Notes under the pieces: model-generated | Told to the model about the DNA's origin: nothing | What the model saw: the letters and a program-made list of their open reading frames with translations, nothing else | Databases searched by the model: none | Shown: piece by piece, positions 8,351-12,660 of the stretch | How positions within the stretch are numbered: position 1 is the first letter of the stretch | Layout: each line of letters opens with the position of its first letter | Source of the DNA: Pholiota molesta | Lineage: Eukaryota; Basidiomycota; Agaricomycetes; Agaricales; Strophariaceae | Direction of reading: 5' to 3' | Assembly: GCA_014925825.1 (NCBI GenBank) | Contig: JACGCK010000592.1 | Span: forward strand, 1-12,660 | DNA: 12,660 nt | Made by a program: the position numbers and the translations under genes

Positions 8351-9514
8351 AGATTCTTTTGCCGAGTTCAAAAAGCGCCGGTCGAGTGGTTGAAGAGTGT
8401 CGCTGACGTCTTGCTCCGGCGGACTGGAGACCACCTGCTGTGGTGATGGAAACCGTGTGGGCGTTGGCGTTCGCGATGTCGGATTTCCGTGCGATTCTGC
8501 TGCAAGATCTTCGAGCGGCGATAGTAGGTCTGCTGAAGCTGCTCTAAGTATCGAGGGACTTGGGAGGAAGGAAATAGGGGGGGCTGATCTTGTTGAGAGT
8601 AATTGTTTACGTTTAGGGCGGTTAATCGAAGCAGGAGGCGATAAACTTGCATGCGTGGTTGATGACACAGTATGCGCTCTCGCTCTAATTTGACGCCTAT
8701 GAGATATTCGTAAAGAGCGGTCTATCTCGGGGACCGGTGAGGATGAGGGTGGGAGCCGCGGTCCAGCCTTCTCTGGAAGTGTCGATATATGCGAAGAACG
8801 AGATTGCGACTCAAGGAGGGCGACAATAATGAGGCAGGGAGGGTTTCCGGTATTCGTTCACCTGTCAGTCTTTGCTTGAGTAGATGTATGACGATAGCAA
8901 AGTCATCTGGCGTTAGACGGCTATCACGATTCAAATGTGCTAAAAGCCTTAACAATTTATCAATGTCAAAGATTCAAGTCAAGAGCGACAAGCAAAGACA
9001 CACACCATACGCGCCCCAGTTCGGCTTGAGGCAAACCATATCCCATCAGAAATCTAGCTGCTATAGCCGTTTCTATAAAACCTTTGCGATCAGGATCGAG
9101 TTGAAGGAAAAGATTATTGGCTTCCATCCTTTCGTGAGGGAGAATATCCCCTTGCTCTTGTCTATCGAGAGATCGGATGTTCAGAAACTCGAACTGGTCG
9201 CAGAGCTCTTGAGAAATGATGGGATTGGTGGAGGCGCTAGTCAACAAGTGAATGCGGGACAGGAACGAAGGATCAGTGAAGTCTGCATGAAAAGGATTAT
9301 TGCGTCCAAAAGATGAATCTCGAGCTGGAAGAGGAATAGAAATGGGAATAGGAATAGGGATGGAAAGGCCAAATGTATTTTGTTGATTATGAGGGATAGT
9401 GATATTGGGGGAAAGTGATACATGATGCATAGCAGGAGGCCGAATAGAGGTATCGTGTACAGAGTAATTGTGAGAGTGAGAGCCTACGCGGTGCTGATTT
9501 CGCCTGTTGGCACC
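8351..9514 (-). pseudogene. Diverged partial copy of the EH gene (EH3 plus linker), middle module of the chimera
   Basis: On the same strand as the EH gene at 3614-6306 and clearly derived from its relative. DILPHERMEANNLFLQL and LMGYGLPQAELGRVW match EH3, and the intron inside the Trp codon sits at the identical place (9005-8948, 58 bp, beside 5206-5148 in the parent). The linker ASINRPKRKQLL and SRTPTPTRFPSP also matches. Homology starts near the IH..QEL segment (about 9260) and ends near 8400, so EH1, EH2 and the coiled coil are missing. EF-hand loop residues have changed: the first Asp is His and the last Glu is Asp. Frame shifts by one base near 8808-8815, where the parent has one more base. 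An 89 bp GTGAAC to TTCCAG segment would restore frame if spliced out. Two NPF motifs lie at 9298-9290 and 8299-8291. Confidence 0.8.
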
Positions 9515-9907
9515 TGCCCCTCCGGGACTCCTCGCCACAGGCACTCCGAACGCCGCTACCGCTCCCGAGCCTGAGATCGACTCGCGCTGGCGGGGCCACT
9601 CGAGCGTCGGGTAAGACCCTTCGCCTTGTTGGCCGGCAGGCGAGAAATGCGTGTCGAACAAAATGGGGTTCCGAAGGGAAGAGGAGCGTTTCGCGCTCGT
9701 CCAGCTGGAAGAAATGTGGGGCAGTAAGGTATGTGGTGCCCATGATGAAATTGCCAAGGGCGTGTGGAACAGGCGGGAAAGTGTGCGTTTCAGTTGGGAG
9801 AGCTCGCTGAAAAGGTGCTGGTGGAACACCAAACTTGAGTACATCCCGCTCGTCGTTTGCGTCTTCCCCTTGCGGGCGCACCCTAAGCTGGATGGATAAT
9901 TTTCCAT
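8966..9907 (-). CDS. Open frame joining the ATG13 remnant to the EH3 copy
   Basis: This 313-codon frame runs without a stop from an ATG at 9907 across the ATG13-derived stretch RQRESISGSGAVAAFG and into the EH3 copy up to its Trp-codon intron (donor at 9005). Its first third reads the ATG13 sequence out of ATG13 frame; from about 9640 it is in ATG13 frame and stays in frame through EH3. It contains the low-complexity SIPIPIPISIPLP and an NPF motif. A protein from this ATG would need only the intron at 9005-8948 and a fix of the shift near 8810 to reach the kinase. There is no direct evidence that this start is used, and it overlaps the two modules listed separately. Confidence 0.4.
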   Translation of the reverse strand: MENYPSSLGCARKGKTQTTSGMYSSLVFHQHLFSELSQLKRTLSRLFHTPLAISSWAPHTLLPHISSSWTSAKRSSSLRNPILFDTHFSPAGQQGEGSYPTLEWPRQRESISGSGAVAAFGVPVARSPGGAGANRRNQHRVGSHSHNYSVHDTSIRPPAMHHVSLSPNITIPHNQQNTFGLSIPIPIPISIPLPARDSSFGRNNPFHADFTDPSFLSRIHLLTSASTNPIISQELCDQFEFLNIRSLDRQEQGDILPHERMEANNLFLQLDPDRKGFIETAIAARFLMGYGLPQAELGRVWCVSLLVALDLNL

Positions 9908-10623
9908 TCCGATTTATACCCCCTGTCCTCCGTTTGAGGCGCTTTGTAGAGCTTCCAAGCAGGCAAGACCCTCAACAAACTGAAGAGACTGCGGGAACAG
10001 CACAATCCCGTGCTTGTATATCGTTGGTAGCGCCATGTCGATTCCCTCTGCACCTGGATGCCCAGTACTTACGAGTCTGTCGTCGAAGTCCATTCCAAGA
10101 GTCCAGGGCCTCGAGAAGGATAAAACGCCGCGCGGGTTCGACTTTGACGCTAGGTATGTCGGGGACGGCATAGACCAATACCTGGTCATTGGGAAGCTCA
10201 GGCACGACCAGAAGGACTTGAATGTCAAGTACAAGTGGGCCTGGGGCAGGAGCGAGCGAGATGGCGCGGTATGGCATGCGTGCATCATTCGTAAAGAGGT
10301 CGCAGTCTGGTGTCTCAAGGTTGAACTGTTCACCGTGAGTGGTCAGAACAGATAATTAATTTGGAATTAATCATGAAATATCGCCGCCCAGTTGGTTGGC
10401 ATTCCGGATGGGTTACAAGAAGGACATCACAGAAATGAGAGATTCGGGAAACAATTAGGTTAGTATATGTAGACCAACCGTGTTCCGAAGATCCACTTAC
10501 CCACTTGTCCGTTTTGGCTTGCGCGCAAGCGCCCTCCGTCACGCGTGCATCATGCAGGGTATAGAAGAACTTGGTGTAGAAGTGGAATGCGAGTTGGTCC
10601 GCCTTCTGGATATAGTCAGACAT
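9515..10623 (-). pseudogene. ATG13: ATG13 N-terminal (HORMA) region, frameshifted, 5' module of the chimera
   Basis: ATG13 is the HORMA-domain subunit that works with the Atg1 kinase to start autophagy. Exon 1 (10623-10501) gives QKADQLAFHFYTK through KTDKW. A 175 bp GTAAGT intron follows (10500-10326), and exon 2 opens FNLETPDCDLF, then LDIQVLLVVPEL, ALPTIYKHGI, RSLFSLLRVLPAWKLYK, NGKLSIQLRV, FPPVPHALG and a YLTAPHFFQLDE segment, in the usual ATG13 order. The reading frame must be changed near 10105-10110 (GCCC), 9992-9995 (CCC run), 9939-9942 (extra G), and again somewhere in 9640-9700. The first three are +1 shifts that together return to the original frame. The match fades after about 9515, so the disordered C-terminal half that contacts Atg1 and Atg17 in yeast is missing. 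Identification is firm; whether the gene is dead or the sequence is faulty is not. Confidence 0.85.
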
Positions 10624-11189
10624 GTCCTCTCCGTTGTGTGTTCCTAGTCACTAACAAGGAACACCCGCCGTTAATGCAGCTGCAAGTATGAGCTTGTGGC
10701 CGTAGTAAGGCCGTACCGTACGACTTGCGTACGACTCGGACATAGTGGGAATGAATGACCAGGGAATCACTGCTCAAATGATCTCATCGCCCAGCACATG
10801 ACCTCGCGATGTGATCTTCGCGGCCCTCTGAGTCTTGAAGCTTGAGGCTTGAACATTTGACCTTCTGTTCTTGCATTCTTTAAATCTCTTACTATTTTGA
10901 CAGGACACAATATTACTTTTATTTTAATAGTACAACAGCCACAAGTACAATAGTCTAATGAGAATATATGTGAGATAGGAATAGATTGATTGGCCATTGC
11001 CAGAGAAATGGAAATATAGGTATAAGATGTGAGTATGATTGTAAAACGGAGATGGGCCAAAGGCCCAAAGAAGGAGAAATGTGAGTAGGTACAGGAAATC
11101 TAAAAAAATGCAATGAGAAACAACATTGGCGAAAAGCCATCTAAAAGGAACAAGAACAAAAGACAGAAAGAGGACCTAGTACATACTCA
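10624..11189. promoter_or_regulatory. Gap upstream of ATG13; contains two phased CGTACGACT repeats
   Basis: No gene was recognised. CGTACGACT occurs at 10717-10725 and 10728-10736, 11 bp apart (one helical turn) and about 95-115 bp before the ATG13 start, so it could be a paired factor site. Three 7 bp CTTGARN units follow one another at about 10833-10853. The rest is AT-rich and also serves as the 3' flank of the HMG gene. Confidence 0.3.
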
Positions 11190-12346
11190 TCATTGCCTCA
11201 GGCGAGGAGGCAGGACTGGGCTCTGGGGAAAACGCAGAAAATCCTCATAAGAGAAAGGGGCCTGGTCGTCCGATTGACGAGACAGCACCTCGTTTTGATG
11301 CACTCCACCAGCGAAGGATAGGCAAGGTTGGGTGAAAGCCGACAGATATCGTAGTCATACGTGAGCGTGTTCGGGGAGAAAGGGAAGGAATAGGGAGAGT
11401 ATGGGAGAGTATGATAGCCGGTGGAGGGGGAGAAGTTGACATTGGGCCCTATTTGCTCGCCGCTATAGCCGTCGAGCGAGGGAGGACACAACTCCTGCGC
11501 GAAATAGGGTTGTTGAACGATTTGGAACTCCTCCGTGAATGGGTTGAGTTCCAGAACCGAAAACTCCCGCATGCTTCCGAGCTCCGGGAAGAGAGGCGAG
11601 GAACTGGGTTGCTGAGGACTCGTCTGTGGCGTCACTGGATAAGAAGTTGAAGGAGACGAGGAACTCGGCGACGGCACCCAGTCGATCACCCCATGGCTCG
11701 GCACCGCTACGTGAGCAGCGGCGCGAGGAGTCGCGTCGCGTGATGGGATGTGCTCGGGAGAGTACGATCCATGCGAGGCAGACAGTGGTGAGGCAGAAGA
11801 CGACGATGGCGTCGGTGACCAGGCCACCTCGACAGTGGGCAATGCGCGCCTGCGCGCGACGACGTCGCAGAGGAGGCCCGTGCCTTCCTCGCGGCTGCCT
11901 TTTCCCCTTCGTCTGAGAAGACTTCTCAGACGACGCGCGCAAAGGGGCGTACTTGTAGCCGGGGTACTTGAGCTCGTGCTTCCGTTTCAACTCCTGCGCA
12001 ATGACCCTGAAGGTCGTCTTTTCCGCTCCGTCAGCTGTTTCCAAGCCTGGCTAGCCTGTTTGCTGAGATCTGTCTGTTTGCCCTTCGCGCCGCCAGGGTT
12101 GTATCGGTGGAATGCCGATCTGAAGACGAAGAAGGGATTGGAAGGGCGCGGCGGCGGCACATCGCACCCAGCTTCGGCTGTGCGGCGGTGGGGCTTCGCC
12201 TTGCGTGCTGCGGGGAGTTGGCGGACGGTTGCGCTGGTGCCAGTCTGGTGATAGCTGGGGAATGGGGTATGAGGGACGGAGACCGCGATGGGCTCGAGTC
12301 GCTCGACGACGGAGCGAGCGCGCAAGGAGCAAAGACGTCTGTGCAC
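11190..12346 (-). pseudogene. HMG-box transcription factor, frameshifted inside the HMG box
   Basis: The HMG box begins RPSNPFFVFRSAFHRYN (from about 12140) and continues KQASQAWKQLTE; after a one-base shift it goes on AEKTTFRVIAQELKRKHEL and YPGYKYAP, the usual end of the box in fungal MATA-type HMG factors, which bind DNA and bend it. The shift is near 12021-12030, where GAGCGG stands for an expected GAGGCGG. A compensating shift near 11885-11893 brings back the first frame, which then runs through a long Ser/Pro-rich tail (VEVAWSPTPSSSSASPLSAS onward). In the last 150 bp a third frame reads more naturally (SRQSDDQAPFSYEDFLRFP) and stops at 11190; the current frame stops at 11198. No in-frame ATG lies between the box and an upstream stop, so the true 5' exon is unresolved. 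Confidence 0.75.
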
Positions 12347-12660
12347 GTGAGTTAATTAGGATGTGAAGGGAGAGATTGATGGTATCAATGCCGTACTATC
12401 ACACATATTGCAGCAGCGGAAAGACGAGGCTTTGGCAGGAGAGGGCAGGGGGAGCTAGTGGTGGGTGCTGGGGGTGCTGGGGCTCGATTTTCTGGGGAAT
12501 CCATCCCAATGTCAAGCCTCTTAAAAACATTTCGGCTAACCCAACGTTTTTCCAAAGAGGACGCGCTGGATGGGCCCATCAATGCCACCCGATTCGGATG
12601 TGACCAATGTGAAGAGTCGGCGGAGATCCATAGAAGAAAGACGCCGTGGGAAAACGGGAC
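12347..12660. other. Right end of the window, 5' flank of the HMG gene
   Basis: No gene can be supported. A short minus-strand ATG reading frame lies around 12360-12410, and a GTACGG donor with a CACAG acceptor (58 bp) could join it to the HMG gene. The joined frame is not the HMG-box frame, so this is not called as an exon. Confidence 0.35.

Noticed and set aside
10049..10075. A 25 bp GTAAGT to GTGCAG intron in ATG13
   Set aside because: It is far shorter than other introns here, and the sequence reads through in frame (RLVSTGHPGAEGIDMALPTIY).
11520..11560. An NPF tripeptide in the HMG protein tail as an EH ligand
   Set aside because: One short tripeptide in a nuclear factor's disordered tail is expected by chance and has no supporting context.
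1..12660. CRISPR arrays, tRNA or rRNA genes
   Set aside because: No regular spaced repeats, cloverleaf or rRNA-like sequence was recognised, and the DNA is eukaryotic.

Overview
The window looks like nuclear DNA from a basidiomycete fungus, most likely an Agaricomycete. The genes are split by many short GT-AG introns (about 48 to 70 bp) with CTGAC-like branch points. One gene carries a tyrosine-kinase-like (TKL) kinase domain of the type expanded in Agaricomycetes, and the ATG13, EH-domain and HMG-box sequences resemble basidiomycete versions of those families. All calls come from reading the sequence; no database search was possible.

Layout. 1-2008: two copies of a non-autonomous long-inverted-repeat (foldback) element, head to head. 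The right copy is complete (785-2008, arms of about 508 bp, 208 bp centre, AGCATA on both sides). The left copy is cut by the window edge. Together they form a near-perfect palindrome covering 1-1569. 2396-3178 (+): a stand-alone Copia-type gag ORF with no pol behind it. 3614-6306 (-): an intact five-exon gene for an 816-residue endocytic EH-domain protein (three EH domains, proline-rich linker, long coiled coil, C-terminal PPxY motif).

7082-10623 (-): a composite locus. From its 5' end it holds the N-terminal (HORMA) part of autophagy protein ATG13, then a diverged copy of the third EH domain and proline-rich linker of the neighbouring EH gene, then a complete TKL-type kinase domain in eight exons. 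The ATG13 tail and EH part share one open frame. The EH part continues to the kinase except for single-base frameshifts. The layout suggests a local duplication of the EH gene whose front was replaced by ATG13 and whose coiled coil was replaced by a kinase. Two NPF tripeptides, the classic EH-domain ligand, sit beside the EH and kinase modules.

11190-12346 (-): an HMG-box transcription factor gene, also broken by single-base shifts. All apparent frameshifts lie in the right half of the window (7082-12346), while the EH gene and gag are clean. That is either a block of decaying genes or a stretch of poor consensus sequence, and deciding which is the key to reading the chimera.
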